Positions 12,601-24,523 of a DNA stretch of 64,000 bases are shown piece after piece; position 1 is the stretch's first letter; each line of letters begins with the position of its first letter. This DNA comes from Wyeomyia smithii (Eukaryota; Arthropoda; Insecta; Diptera; Culicidae): NCBI RefSeq assembly GCF_029784165.1, contig NC_073694.1, positions 43,693,639 to 43,757,638 on the forward strand, in the 5' to 3' direction. Made by a program: the position numbers and the translations under genes. The notes beneath the pieces are model-generated. The model had not been told where the DNA came from. It worked only from the letters and a program-made list of their open reading frames with translations, and searched no databases.

Positions 12601-13610
12601 GAAAGAGAAGAAAGTATAAAGTAAAATGTAAAAAAGAAAAGAAACAAAGTAATCGAAAGTCAAAAGTGACAAGATACAACTTACAAGTGATAAGAGATAA
12701 GTGACAAGTGACAAGTGAAAGGGTCAAGTCACAAGTGACAAGTGATCAGTGCTAAGTTGCAAGTGACGAGTGACGAGCGACGAGTTGAAAGTGATAAGTG
12801 AGAAGTGATAGCTGAAAAGTGACAGTTAAAAGTGAGAGTTGAGAAGTTACAGTTGATAAGTGGAAATTGATAAGTGAGAAGTGGAAACTGACAAGTGTGA
12901 AGAAAGAGATGAGAAGCGATGAGTGACAAGTAAGAAGCTAGAAATGAGAAGTAAGAAACGAGAAGGGATAAATGAAAGAAGAGAAGTGACAAGCGAGTAG
13001 CGAGGAGTGGGAAATGGAAAATGTAAAGTGAGCAGTGGAAAGTGAAAAGTGAAAAGTGAGAAGTGAGCAAAAAGAAGCGAGAGAGGAGAAGTGATGAATA
13101 AGAAATAAAAACAAAAAATGAGAGATGAGAAGTGTAAAGTGTAAAGTGAGAAGTAAGTATTGAGAAGTGAAAAATAAAAAGTGAAAAGCATGAAGTAAAA
13201 AGTAGGAAGTGAGATGTGAGAAGTGCGAAGAAACCTCTTTCTTCTTGCCTTCGCAGAAACGAGAAGACAGAAGCGAGTTTGGAAAAGCAATAGGTGAGAA
13301 GTGAGTAGAAATATGTGGGACGTAAAACGTGAAAAAAGGCAAATGAGAAGTGATAAGTGAGAAATAAGAAGTGAGAAGGGGGAAGGGGGAAACGAGAAGT
13401 AAGAAACGAGAAGGGTTAAATGAGAAGCGAGGAGCGAGAAGCGAGAAGCAAGCAGCGAGCAGCAAGAAGCGAAAAGAGAGAAATGAGAAGCGGGAAACGG
13501 GCAGAAAAAAACGAGAAGCAAAAAGCAAGAAGCGAAAAGTGAATAGTGAGAAGTGAAAAGTGCAAAATAAGAAGTGAAAAATGAGAAGTAATAAGTGATA
13601 AATGGGAGGT

Positions 13611-14156
13611 AAAAAGTAAAAAGTAAAAAGTAAAAAGTAAAAAGTAAAAAGCTAAAAGTAAAAAGTAAAAAGTAAAAAGTAAAAAGTAAAAAGTAAAAAG
13701 TAAAAAGTAAAAAGTAAAAAGTAAAAAGTAAAAAGTAAAAAGTAAAAAGTAAAAAGTAAAAAGTAAAAAGTAAAAAGTAAAAAGTAAAAAGTAAAAAGTA
13801 AAAAGTAAAAAGTAAAAAGTAAAAAGTAAAAAGTAAAAAGTAAAAAGTAAAAAGTAAAAAGTAAAAAGTAAAAAGTAAAAAGTAAAAAGTAAAAAGTAAA
13901 AAGTAAAAAGTAAAAATTAAAAAGTAAAAAGTAAAAAGTAAAAAGTAAAAAGTAAAAAGTAAAAAGTAAAAAGTAAAAAGTAAAAAGTAAAAAGTAAAAA
14001 GTAAAAAGTAAAAAGTAAAAAGTAAAAAGTAAAAAGTAAAAAGTAAAAAGTAAAAAGTAAAAAGTAAAAAGTAAAAAGTAAAAAGTAAAAAGTAAAAAGT
14101 AAAAAGTAAAAAGTAAAAAGTAAAAAGTAAAAAGTAAAAAGTAAAAAGTAAAAAGT
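13611..14156. repeat. (AAAAAGT)78 block
   Basis: The interval is 546 bp, exactly 78 units of 7 bp, with rare variants (a 'gctaaaagt' near 13651 and one 'aaaaatt' near 13917). The purity points to recent expansion or gene-conversion-like homogenisation of one variant of the surrounding heptamer. Confidence 0.95.
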
Positions 14157-14230
14157 AAGTGATAAGTGACAACTGACAAGTGACAAGTGATAAGCGACAA
14201 GTGAAAAAAGGAAAGTGATAAGTGATAAGT

Positions 14231-14643
14231 GACAAGTGACAAGTGACAAGTGACAAGTGACATGTGACAAGTGACAAGTGACAAGTGACAAGTGACAAGT
14301 GACAAGTGACAAGTGACAAGTGACAAGTGACAAGTGACAAGGGACAAGTGACAAGTGACAAGTAACAAGTGACAAGTGACAAGTGACAAGTGACAAGTGA
14401 CAAGTGACAAGTGACAAGTGACAAGTGACAAGTGACAAGTGACAAGTGACAAGTGACAAGTGACAAGTGACAAGTGACAAGTGACAAGTGACAAGTGACA
14501 AGTGACAAGTGACAAGTGACAAGTGACAAGTGACAAGTGACAAGTGACAAGTGACAAGTGACAAGTGACAAGTAACAAGTGACAAGTGACAAGTGACAAG
14601 TGACAAGTGACAAGTGACAAGTGACAAGTGACAAGTGACAAGT
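14231..14643. repeat. (GACAAGT)59 block
   Basis: The interval is 413 bp, exactly 59 units of 7 bp, with few variants (catgt, gggac and two taacaagt-type units). It follows the AAAAAGT block after about 75 bp of mixed units and represents a second, independently homogenised variant of the same heptamer. Confidence 0.95.
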
Positions 14644-14770
14644 GAATAATTAGAAATGAGAGATGAGAGATGACAAGTGAGAAGTGGAGAGTGACATGTG
14701 ATAGGTTTAAAGTTAAAAATAAGAAATGAAATATAAAAGGTGAAAAGTGAAAAGTGAAAAACAAAACGTC

Positions 14771-15987
14771 AAAAGTTGAAGGTAAATAAAAAGTTGAATT
14801 TAAAACGTAAAACGCAGAAAGTTATCAAACGAGATCAAGAGATGGTGTATACTCAAAATTACGGCAGTTAACACGCATTGCGCTCTGATTTATCGTATTG
14901 CTGCATTCGAATGATAATTACACCTGTTTTTGCCGATTGAATGCATTTTCCGCAATGGGAAACTATATTTACTATAATTAACAAACTTGAAAACACTGCA
15001 CAAAATATGAAACAAATAATGGTGCAGCCAAAATTAATACCTTAGCAGTAGCCAGGGCAACATTCGGCATTTCCGATAGGAGGTCAATGGTCATTTACTA
15101 GAGCAAATGCGCGATTTCAATGTTTTCATTATTTTCACCTACGTCGAGTATGAATTCTTGACAATTACCCCCGCAGGATACACCGATATTTAACAATTGT
15201 TGCTGGTTGTATTAGATTTATTCAGTTTTAGCCGAATGGAAATGCTATCACATTTATTGCAGCATGTGGTACCCACACAGTTTACCATCTAAATGTTCAA
15301 TTAATTTCTATTATAGAGAATGTCGATATAGTTTACCGTAGACTAAAACTATCATTTCTTAATGTGGGTCATCGAAACTGCACCATAAAATTTAATTTTT
15401 GTTTTGTATGAAAATTCTGTCATTGAGTTTTGTGTGGGAGCAGCATCCGACGAATGTCCAACTTTTGTTGGTTGACGGTGATCATCTCATTGGGCGATAA
15501 ATTACACGTTGAATGGGAGAATGGGAAGGGAACTGAAAATAAATTTTAAACTAATAAAGTGAAATTTATTCGCCTGACATGGAAAAATCAGAACGCGAAA
15601 AATTGTATCAGAGAGGGAAAAAACAGCTCCACACGCAGTTCTCTTCTCTGGTAGCGCGCTATGCGGGAAACGTTGTCAGTTTCCCATTTGCGAGCTGTTT
15701 TTTTTCCGATGAGCAGCCCGAGCGAATCCCTACGGCAGGCAAAAATTCCGCCGAATGAAAAAGAGAAAAAAAATCCGTGCCGGATTGAATGCGACTGATG
15801 AAATTTGATTTATAACTTAATCGTGCCATCGAATCTCCAATCCGCAAGGAAGCCATCAGCTGAAGTCGCAAGCGGGTATTTTACTTGCCCGCGGGATGTT
15901 TTTGTTTGCCGCGCTCAAATTATACCCGTGGGGTACGGACGAATTTTCAAAAGTTGAATAGAAAAAAACTTAATTTCGAAACGTTTC
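14771..15987. other. No gene seen
   Basis: AT-rich unique-looking DNA. Around 15600-15900 it is more GC-balanced but no sustained frame, splice pair or RNA structure was found. Confidence 0.45.
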
Positions 15988-15998
15988 ATCGCGCCACA

Positions 15999-16353
15999 TA
16001 GTAAGCGGGGGCCTAGCGTGGTTAGTAACGTTTCCGCCAACCACGCTCGACGCCTGGGTTCGAATTCCACCGCCGACATAGGTGTCGATGGTTGTGAGGT
16101 GGCGTGATCCACTCACAACCAACCCAACTGGTCTAGATTCAATCCAAGCCGACACCGGGAGATTTTCTGAGGCGAAAAATCTCTGGGATCACGCCTTCCA
16201 TCGCATGAGGAAGTAAAGCCGTTGGCGCCGGTCCGTTAATCAACGGGTCGTGAGTTAGGGTCCTGGGTGGAGTCGCCTCTCCGGGCGTCGGTGATTGGCA
16301 CAACAACAGTGGCGGAACTAGACCGACGGGAAATAAGCGAGAATAAAAAAAAA
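15999..16353 (+). mobile_element. tRNA-derived SINE (family B) with poly-A tail and TSD
   Basis: Head 'gcctagcgtggttagtaacg' fits a pol III A box, and 'cctgggttcgaattcc' fits the B box. A long GC-rich tRNA-unrelated body follows, then a tail 'gaataaaaaaaaaa'. An 11-bp perfect TSD, atcgcgccaca, flanks it at 15988-15998 and 16354-16364. The perfect TSD and A-tail indicate LINE-mobilised retrotransposition and a fairly recent insertion. It differs in sequence from SINE family A. Small ORFs across it are chance. Confidence 0.9.
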
Positions 16354-16364
16354 ATCGCGCCACA

Positions 16365-19154
16365 CGGAGTGTTATAATTCCACTGTTGTTTTAGCGTTCG
16401 GATATTTTTCTGGTGGAGATAGTGCTCTAATCTATTTGACTTTGCTTAAATAAATAGTTTATTGAGAACGGTGACTCTCATCCGTTTTAGAGAGAAAGAG
16501 ACGTACGAAAAATCACAAATAGATTGCCATTTCAGGGTTCTAAAGAAAACATTAAGAATAAACTGTCTTGTTTTAGCAAAAACTACAGTTATTTCAACCA
16601 TCTTTTTCACTAATAGAGACTAGATTGTGCACGCAGGTTTTCTAACCTTTTACGCATTCGCGTTAAATTTCGGAGAGTATTTGAAAACTTTCTGCTCCCG
16701 TATTCTATTTGCGTTAAATGGCATTTGAATATAATAAAATCAACAGAACTGCGATAGAACAGAAACTTTTTAGTTTTTCAACAGCATGAACAAATGTGTA
16801 ATGTACACTTCAATACAATTGCTTTAAATTATATTTTTTTTACATATGCTGAAAATATTTGGCATAAACATAATAAACTACGATGTACAGTTTATTTCAT
16901 AGGCTCAAAAAAGCTAGGTGTCCAGTTGATTGAAGTCTCCGTGAACGCCGTTTCTGCACAACTCAAGTAAATCGCTTACTTTTAGGATTAACGGCGCAAA
17001 CTGACCCATATTCTACTGCCACGGGAAGTAATACCACACACATAAATCTTCCCATTTCCCTATCGACACAACAAGGACCACGGTAAACCAACAATCCACT
17101 TCTCGTTTTGTTCTGTTGACTGATTCAATTCCGAGATTGTGTGGATTTCTTTTAATTCTCTGCCACTCTCCGCCCCCATCTCATAAGCTCTGGCATTCGC
17201 AGCGATTAAGGAACCGGGCGGGATGTCATACAGCATTGACACTAGTTTATTTCATGAACCATAAAGCAGCTGGCAGTGGGTAGACAGCTAAACAGTAATA
17301 TTCCCCTGCAAAGCGTGGCAGAAAAAAATACACTCCAAGAGAGAAAGAGAAAATTCTATAAACAACATTGGCACATTCCGGACCAGCAGTGAGGGTGGAA
17401 GCATGGCACATTGGTTCCGTCTTGCGGATGCACCGGATGACGGCGGTCCTGTTGTGGCATGGTTCGATGTGTTGCAGCATTTACACCGAAAAGCACATCC
17501 GTCGACGGCGCTGCTGCTGCTGCTGGCTGTTGGCTTATCCCTGCTGATGCTCTTTTGTTGTGCAAAGCTTTTTTCTTCGCTCTAACGGTTTCCTTCCTTC
17601 CGAGAGCAAAGCTGGCAAGCTCGAGCGCATTGGCAAAGCGATGGAATGTGTTACTGTTACTATTTCCGCCAAGCACTTTGGGAAGCCACCACTGTCGTCG
17701 TGTCGTTGCTGCCAGATTTACACAGCCACGCATATGGTGCAAAAGGATTACGGGGAATTAAACGTTGGAGATTATTGGAGCGAAAAGTAACGGATTTTAT
17801 TGGCACGTTTAGTCCTAGTTTGAACGGGCAAGTACTTGAGTGATGGAACCCCGCTGGGAAACGGTTTTCCGCAGTATTTTGTCTTCTTTTGGCGTTTTGC
17901 TCGAGGATTTCGTTCGCTCCAGTTGCTGGGATTATGCCGCATCTGATGCTTGCCAAATCGAAAATGTCGAATCCTGAATAACTGTAAATTTTTCGAGCTG
18001 CTTTCCGGCGAACAATTTAGTGGGCCGATAGCGTGATTGAAGGGCTATCCCTGTAGATTTATGAAACGTCTCTGCACTCATGCGGTTTTTCCTCAGTGCA
18101 ATTCAATTTATTCCAACCACAATGATTCAACTATGTTGTTCACGGACTGTAAAATTTCGGGAAAAGGCATTCGGAAGCGTGCTTCATACGATTGGTCACA
18201 AGTGCACAGCTAACAATTAGGCACCATTTCAATTAGTTTCGCTTTTTTTAATTTCCCTTTTGAAGCGTGAATTAATTTTATACTGTTTATTCACAAATTG
18301 GAACATGGAATCGGCAAAAAAAGCTGATCCCATGCAGACACTGTGACCAATTGAAAATTGAAATTAAATTGGAGCAGACTACAATTAATTTATCCACACC
18401 ATATTGCAGTAGACGCTGATTGTACAAAAAATGTTTATGTTTATTTTAATACCATCACGGGTTTGTGGAAATACTGTACCTGTAGTAGTTCTCAGTAAGT
18501 GGTTTTTTAAATGCATTGTTGATTGTAGGTGAAATTTAATTCTGGTGTCCCGAGAGCAAATGCTAGTTTTTAGAAATATGGTACAAATCTTCTATATGAC
18601 GCTTAAATTTCGAGGCAAACTTCTCTGCCTGATTCATTTTTTAAAATTAAACAATATATTGTTTTGTAAATTGTCACGAAATTTATTACTGGCATCTTCA
18701 TCGCAGGGTTTGCTTTATTAAAACATATTTACTAGAGAAAGATTATTTTAATGAACTGTTTGGGTGTCACTATAAAAGTAACATTTTCCTAGTTTACATT
18801 TTCTGTGCTTTTCACCGATTTTTGCTGAAACTAGACTTTTTAATATGATAAGTGAGTGCTGATTGATGAGGCGCTCGAAAACGAAACGGAGTCAACGAGC
18901 TCAGTTGCTTCTATAGGTGATATGTAATGTTTTTGAAAAATGAAGAATTTTGTATTACATAAACATCTGGAGCTAAGGTACTAATGACTACAGTATACAA
19001 ATTTAAACTGAGAGTTTTAATTTTAGTGTTAGTGTGTAGTGTGTGTGTCTTCAGCAAATCAGGATGAAAATCCGGGCGAATATAAAAGAATCAGGTCAAA
19101 TCAATTAATATTTGGTATCTACTTGCTTACTTACGCGTCCGCCCCGCCCCTGCT
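16365..19154. other. No supported gene; CTG run at 17508-17523
   Basis: 17.0-18.1 kb is the least AT-rich part and holds overlapping ORFs of 60-128 codons on both strands, none with a recognisable domain. A short (CTG)n run lies at about 17508-17523. No clear splice sites bound a conserved-looking frame, so I make no gene call. It could be UTR, intron or regulatory DNA of a neighbouring host gene. Confidence 0.4.
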
Positions 19155-19157
19155 TCT

Positions 19158-19400
19158 TCTTCCGGTGTTAAATTCTCGCAAAGTGCAGGTTAATCTTGCC
19201 AATCAGAAGGCGATCATCAGACGTAATTTCGGTGCTTTGTTTATTCCGGGCATCAACCAAGAAGGCTCCGTCTCTATTTTTGACTAATACAGATGTGGTC
19301 CATCTGTTGCCACAGAACTCTACAAATAATTCGCCATTTTCGCTTATTTCTTCGAGACCATGACATCGAAAACTGAACTCGGCTTTATACAAAGCTTATG
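19158..19400 (-). pseudogene. LINE apurinic-like endonuclease fragment
   Basis: The minus-strand frame reads 'ISENGELFVEFCGN', then after an apparent deletion 'DARNKQSTEITSDDRLLIGK'. ENGELFVEFC is typical of the middle of LINE endonucleases, and the (A/S)SDHHLL block here appears as SDDRLL, so the catalytic His is lost. It abuts, head to head, the plus-strand LINE fragment that starts near 19400. Clade uncertain (CR1/Jockey range). Confidence 0.65.
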
Positions 19401-20880
19401 TTATGAGAATGCAGATTAACTTCCAACGTAACCCAAAACAGTTTCTGGAAATTCGTTAACAGTAAATGAAAGAAATCTCGCAGCCATTTTCACCCGCTCC
19501 CTCAACGATGGAGTTTTCCCTGAAGTTTGGAAGCAATCGTTTATGTTTCCCGTGTTCAAAGCTGGCGACAAGAAAAACGTAAGAAATCATCGAGGCATAA
19601 CAAGCTTATCGGCTGCGTCAAAGCTATTCGGAATAATCGTCAGTGATGTGATCCGTAGCCAGTCTATAAGCTACATCTCTAATGATCAGCACGGTTTCAT
19701 GCCTGGGAGATCTGTTACCACGAATTTGTTGGATTTCACTAGCACCTGTATTACTGCAATGAAGAACAAAACTCAAAGGTCTGTCATCTACACAGATTTG
19801 AAGGCGGCTTTCGACAAAATCGATCACAATATACTGTTGGCCAAACTGTCTCGTCTTGAATCTTCTTCGAGGTTGTTATCGTGGATTAGATTTTATCTGA
19901 CTGGTCGTAAACTTCGTGTTAAAGTTGACTCCAGTGTATCTTCGAGTTTCTGCAATTCATCCGGAGTGCCCCAAGGCAGCAGCTTGGGTTCGTTGTTGTT
20001 TACGCTATTTTTGGGTTGCAAACTCATTTACGCCGAGGACTTGAAAATATACTTGGTGATTCGTTCAATTGCAGACTGCCACTGTTTGCAAAATCAGCTG
20101 AATCTGTTCACGGACTAGTACTTTCGAAACAAACTAATCGTGAGCGTACCAAAATGCTCCGTCATGACGTTCCATCGCTCAAAAAACCGATTATACTTGA
20201 TTATTGCATTAACGGGACTTCACTCCGAAGGGTTGAGAAAATGAATGACTTGGGAGTCGTTCTGGATCCAATATTGTCATTCAACAACCACTACATCTCG
20301 ATAATTGCCAAGGCCAATCGACAACTTGGTTTTTATTTCGAAAGTGGCCAAAGGCTTCAATGATCCATACTGTTTGAAGTCCTTGTATTGTGCGTTGGTG
20401 AGACCAAGTCTGGCAACCGCTTGTATTGTCTGAAATCCTGTTGGTTCGTGCTGGATCGATAGAATGCCTTCAGTTCAGCGAAGATTTATCCGACTGGCCT
20501 TACGTCACCTTTCTTGGCGAAATCCTCTAGCTCTTCCTGAATACGAACACGGATGCAAACTTTTAAACATGGACACACTTGAAAAAAGGTGTAGAATTCA
20601 ACAGGCGTTGTTCGTCGTGAAGTTTCTCAATGGAGAAGTAGACTCCCCTCGACTACTTTCCATGCTGGATTTTCGTGTGGCTCAACGTCCTCTCCGGTAC
20701 CGGTCACTGCTGCAGGAAAGATTCCACCGTACTGCCTATGCATATGATGCGGCGATACCCTCGATGATTCGGACTTTCATGCTTGTGGAGGATCACTACG
20801 ACTCAGTCGTAGTCTAGTCGTTTTAGAAATAAGATTTCACGTTCGACAATTTTGTAAATTTTATTTTATTCATTAAGACT
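19400..20880 (+). pseudogene. LINE reverse transcriptase fragment, internally deleted
   Basis: Plus-strand frames show 'SLNDGVFPEVWKQSFMFPVF', 'NHRGITSLSAASKLF', 'DQHGFMPGRSVTTNLLDF', 'YTDLKAAFDKIDHNILLAKL', 'SGVPQGSSLGSLLFTLF' and 'LIYAEDLKIYLV'. These are RT motifs in the usual order. The palm box reads YAED, not YADD, and the DNA between 'FTLF' and 'GCKLIYAED' is shorter than normal. Frameshifts near 20115 and 20360 separate a C-terminal part (20464-20817: 'VQRRFIRLALRHLSWRNP', 'LPEYEHGCKLLNM'). A Jockey/CR1-type element, 5'-truncated near 19400, dead. Confidence 0.8.
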
Positions 20881-21250
20881 ACTCATGTCAGATGAAATAC
20901 AGACATATACAAAAGAATGAAAAACAAAATACCAAATAAATCACATGACGTGCTCATAGTCCATGTTATCGGTGCCGATCATCGCATTGAAGTCGCCAGT
21001 GAAGATCTTGTGGTGTCAACTTTTCCTGCTGAGCTAACATTAGTACATTCCATGTTTCAATTTGTTTCACGCTAAAAGTCCGTAATCTTTCTCTGCCGGC
21101 TTCTGTGTCGACTCAAACGTTTCGAAGACAGTAGGTGGTTGCCTAAGGCCTCCTATACCCGTAATGGGGCTGCCTCCAGGGAAGAGCATTCCATATTCAG
21201 CCGCTAGAAGCCATTAAGAAGCTGTTTACGTTTGCGGTAAAAATGAACAA
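20881..21250. other. No gene seen
   Basis: Begins with the A/T-rich tail side of the LINE fragment; 20950-21010 resembles generic LINE endonuclease DNA ('gatcatcgcattgaagtcgcc') but is too short to classify. Confidence 0.35.
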
Positions 21251-21259
21251 AAATTGTCG

Positions 21260-21485
21260 ATTTTTCATGGGTTTACCTTTGCACGCACTGACGAAACTAC
21301 CCACGCAGCATCAATCATACTAACCCATGAGTTAACAGTACCTGGCGAACATGGACATACATGCCAAGAAGCGGAAGTCCCATCCACTATTCTCGGAGTT
21401 GCAGGCAATGACGCTGCTGCGGCGCCACTGTGGGGCAGAACCCAGAAAAGTCGCGACAAAACTCAAAAAAACGAAATTCAGTTTT
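21260..21485 (+). pseudogene. DD37E mariner N-terminal fragment
   Basis: The frame starting at 21351 reads 'MDIHAKKRKSHPLFSELQAM', then 'LLRRHCGAEPRKVATKLKK', matching the N-terminal DNA-binding region of the element at 3.8-5.2 kb ('MNIRKRQFHPLVSQLQTMTQ'). The preceding 'gcactgacgaaactaccca' block is shared with 5130-5185 (opposite strand). The remainder of the transposase is absent; a fold-back element starts 40 bp downstream. Confidence 0.6.
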
Positions 21486-21525
21486 CATGCCTCATTTTAT
21501 TTTCTACTTGCAGTAGACATTAGAC

Positions 21526-22088
21526 TGGGACACGGTTATATGGGAAAAAGCGATGGTGTTATTTTTTCGCTCCCATGCACTTTTCGTGTTCCTTATGGAT
21601 CCTTTAACAACTGTGTAACTTTTCAGATCGATCGGTGAAACGCCCGATTTGCGCCCGATTCTTAAAGTTTCCATACGATTTTTATGGGAAAATTCACTTT
21701 TTCAAAACTTATTCTCTATAAATTCTCAGTTGGGTCCTAAAAATATATCAATACATGGTATTTGTCGGAAATTTTTCTGAGAAAAACTCTTCTGAAGACC
21801 GTAAGGCGCTACGATGCTTGTAGAAACAGCTATTTACTCCAAACTGATTGAATGTCAGGAAAATTTCCTACAAATATCATGTATCGATATATTTTTAGGA
21901 CCCAACTGGGAATTTATAGAGAATAAGTTTTGAAAAAGTGAATTTTCCCATATAAAATCGTATGGAAACTTTAAAAATCGGGCGCAAATCGGGCGTTTCA
22001 CCGATCGATCTGAAAAGTTACACAGTTGTTATGGGACCCATAAGGAACACGAAAAGTGCATGGGAGCTAACATTATTTTTTTGTCCCA
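21526..22088. mobile_element. Fold-back MITE, arms about 230 bp
   Basis: The left arm (about 21561-21780) is nearly the reverse complement of the right arm (about 21865-22078). Landmarks are 'cgctcccatgcacttttcg' against 'cgaaaagtgcatgggagc', and 'ttgggtcctaaaaatatatc' against its complement. Outer ends are 'tgggac' and 'gtccca'. The loop of about 80 bp contains 'ctcttctgaagaccgtaag'. The left arm has about 24 extra bp near its outer end. No coding capacity; a non-autonomous DNA element or snapback. Confidence 0.85.
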
Positions 22089-23855
22089 CCTTAGTAGACA
22101 TGTTATCGACTGGAAATCATGATAATTTACTTTGAAAAATAATTCAGAAAATGTGCTATAATATTGTGAAAGTGAGGATTTACAAGGCTTGTGAAATGGA
22201 AGAAAAAAATTCCACAGATGATTTCCATTAGGGCATGCAAATACATAGAAATTAATTAGCTAACTCATATGATCCTCATAAAATAGAGTGTTCAAAATGC
22301 ATATAAATTAATAGTCACTTAGAGTTAAATATCAAATCTAAAATTAGTTAAACTAAATCCTAATCTAAACCTAAAGCTAAATTCTTAAATTTATCTTAAT
22401 TACATACGCTACAGTATACCTAAAAATAATTTAATTAATCACCCTAAAGATACGATACGATTATAATGAAACACATCTAAAATTCATCCACTGATAAGAG
22501 AGCGAGAGTAAGAAGCAATTAAACCTCTCGATACACGATCGCATTGTCACACGAAGATCGATCGATAGATAGGTGATAGATTATAACTGATAAAATGTAA
22601 GGAGAGTACCGAATAAACTCCAAAAAAAGACGGATCGGATTTTTGCACTCTACAAGGCCTGTGCGTTTCTTTCTACTTTGCATCGCCAATCGGAATTTGG
22701 CGAAAAGAAGGCCATATTATTCCGTGGTAGTTAAACTGCTGTTCTGGAGACCAGTCTGAAGCCTTTCTGAGCCGTGACCCCGTACACGGAAGAAAATCCT
22801 CCGAATCCTAGCCAGCAAACTGGCAAGCCCCAACATAGAGTATAAACTAATAGGTAATGTGATATTAAGACAGTTTTATTGAAAATAGGTACGTAGGAGG
22901 CATAGTATGTAAAACAAGTTTTTTTGCAATTTTCCCTCATTTTCGGCAATATGAAAAACATAAAGTTCTACGTTGTTCTACTATGACACTATTATTGTAC
23001 TAAAATACAAGGTATTGGCTAGTACTAAACCAAAAATCAGCTGCTACTAGTTGCGACTTACCGAGTAATTCGAGTTTTCGCAACGATTGTTTTCATGTCA
23101 ATTCATGTAAAAAATCGTTAATCAGTAGGGTCTGTATCGATGTTTTTCCTACAATAGGCTTTGCTGAATGCCGGTGTATGCAACACGACCATAATTGTGT
23201 TCGGGGGTCTTTCATAACTAACGTCCAGTAGTATGAAGACCCCTCAGAAATAATTAATAGTACTAGGAAACAGTTAGTTTGTTTAGTATCCATGCCAAAT
23301 GGAGTAAAATATAACCAGAAGCGCTCTTAAAAAGGGAACATGACCAACTAATCTTTAATTGAACAATGTTCCTATTTAAAATATTTTGTCCCAAACAATA
23401 ACATTAAAATTATATTTTATATTCTTTCTCAAAAATGATGACACATCATAGGTTGGCAAAAAACTATACAAAGGCAACTACAAACTTCCAATAATCCATT
23501 TCATGATGACTCGAAAGTTCAAATATATCAGAAATTGAAACATATGTACTTAAGTCCCAGCTATGATTCATTACTGTAATTTTGGGTTTCTGAATAATGA
23601 TAATAATTGCATCTCGTTAACGGGCAGTCCTTCAGTTGTAATATGCTCGACGACTTTATGTCAATTGATGATATAAACAACTTTCCCGAAAAAACAAAAT
23701 GGCTAGCACGATTTATTCAGAAGATAGTTGTCAGCGCCATCTGTAGAAGAAAAATTAAATCTGCCTGAATACATTTTTCAAAAAGATGTTTTTATGGTGA
23801 ACAACATTGCCGAAGACATGAACACTGTGGAAACAACTGTTTAGGAGTTATGAGG
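22089..23855. other. No gene seen
   Basis: AT-rich DNA with runs of 'taaatctaaacctaaa' type sequence around 22320-22440. Short ORFs lack recognisable motifs. Confidence 0.45.
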
Positions 23856-23884
23856 TTTTGTCGCGCCAACGGACCAATTTGCCC

Positions 23885-24470
23885 CACTGTGCAATGGCAA
23901 AGCCGCTCTTCTTCCGCTTCGGACTGCCCCCCCCCCCCCCTTCCATTTATAGTATGAAGTGCCTGCTAGAAGTGGTGTCGTTCATCAAGAAATACCATAA
24001 GGGCAAAGACGTGGTGTTCTGGCCAGATCTGGTGTCGGTCTACTACTCGAAGCGATCGTTGGAGGAGATGGAGCGGCGATACCCGAATAAAGTAGGATAA
24101 CAGCTCTCAGGGCATTTGAATAACAAATCATGGCATTTTTGGATTAATTTAGTTGTTCTCTGTTATCTAAATATGGAATATCATGTTATAGGATTTGGAT
24201 TTGATAACAAGACATCACATCATGTTATCGTTTTGTTGTTCAACTTTACTCGGGTATGGCACCCAAGTCGGCGAACTCGCATAACATCCCCCAGCTGCGG
24301 CCCATCGAGAATTTCTGTGTAAGTCAACAATTTTGTCGCGAAAACGAAGGAAGAATTAATAAATAAAACGAAGAAAGAGCTTAAAAACATGCCTACACAC
24401 ATGTTTTCGTCTGGCATGGCGAATGATTCGGTTAACTGCTAAAAGACCGCTCACAAGGGCGTAGATTTTT
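23885..24470 (+). pseudogene. DD37E mariner C-terminal half, interrupted
   Basis: The frame around 23955-24100 reads 'EVVSFIKKYHKGKDVVFWPD' followed by 'LVSVYYSKRSLEEMERRYP', the second catalytic Asp region of Tc1/mariner DD37E transposases. The frame then stops. After about 145 bp of unrelated sequence (24102-24246) the protein resumes as 'APKSANSHNIPQLRPIENF', the region of the last acidic residue. The tail to 24470 parallels the C-terminus of the 3.8 kb copy. A run of 15 C at about 23927-23941 lies just upstream. Dead copy with a small internal insertion. Confidence 0.75.
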
Positions 24471-24523
24471 TTGCAAATAAGCTAATATAATTACCTTTAA
24501 TGGGATATTCACAAATTCAATTA

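Larger units (their letters stand above)
12600..14770. repeat. Heptanucleotide satellite, AAGTGAN-type, multi-block
   Basis: About 2.1 kb of 7-bp tandem units on the theme 'aagtgan'. Flanks (12640-13610 and 14644-14760) are a diverged mixture (gagaagt, gaaaagt, gacaagt). Inside are two homogenised blocks described separately. A 13240-13260 interruption ('acctctttcttcttgccttcg') breaks the register once. Because 7 bp times 3 gives 21 bp, minus-strand frames stay open and spell 7-residue repeats; these are not proteins. Confidence 0.95.

Noticed and set aside
12847..14634. Minus-strand open frame of 595 codons and overlapping 370 and 236 codon frames
   Set aside because: Pure consequence of a 7-bp tandem repeat whose unit lacks stops on that strand; the protein is a 7-residue repeat.
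17356..17956. Overlapping ORFs in a GC-balanced stretch as a candidate gene
   Set aside because: No domain, no splice-bounded frame, and several frames on both strands are equally open.
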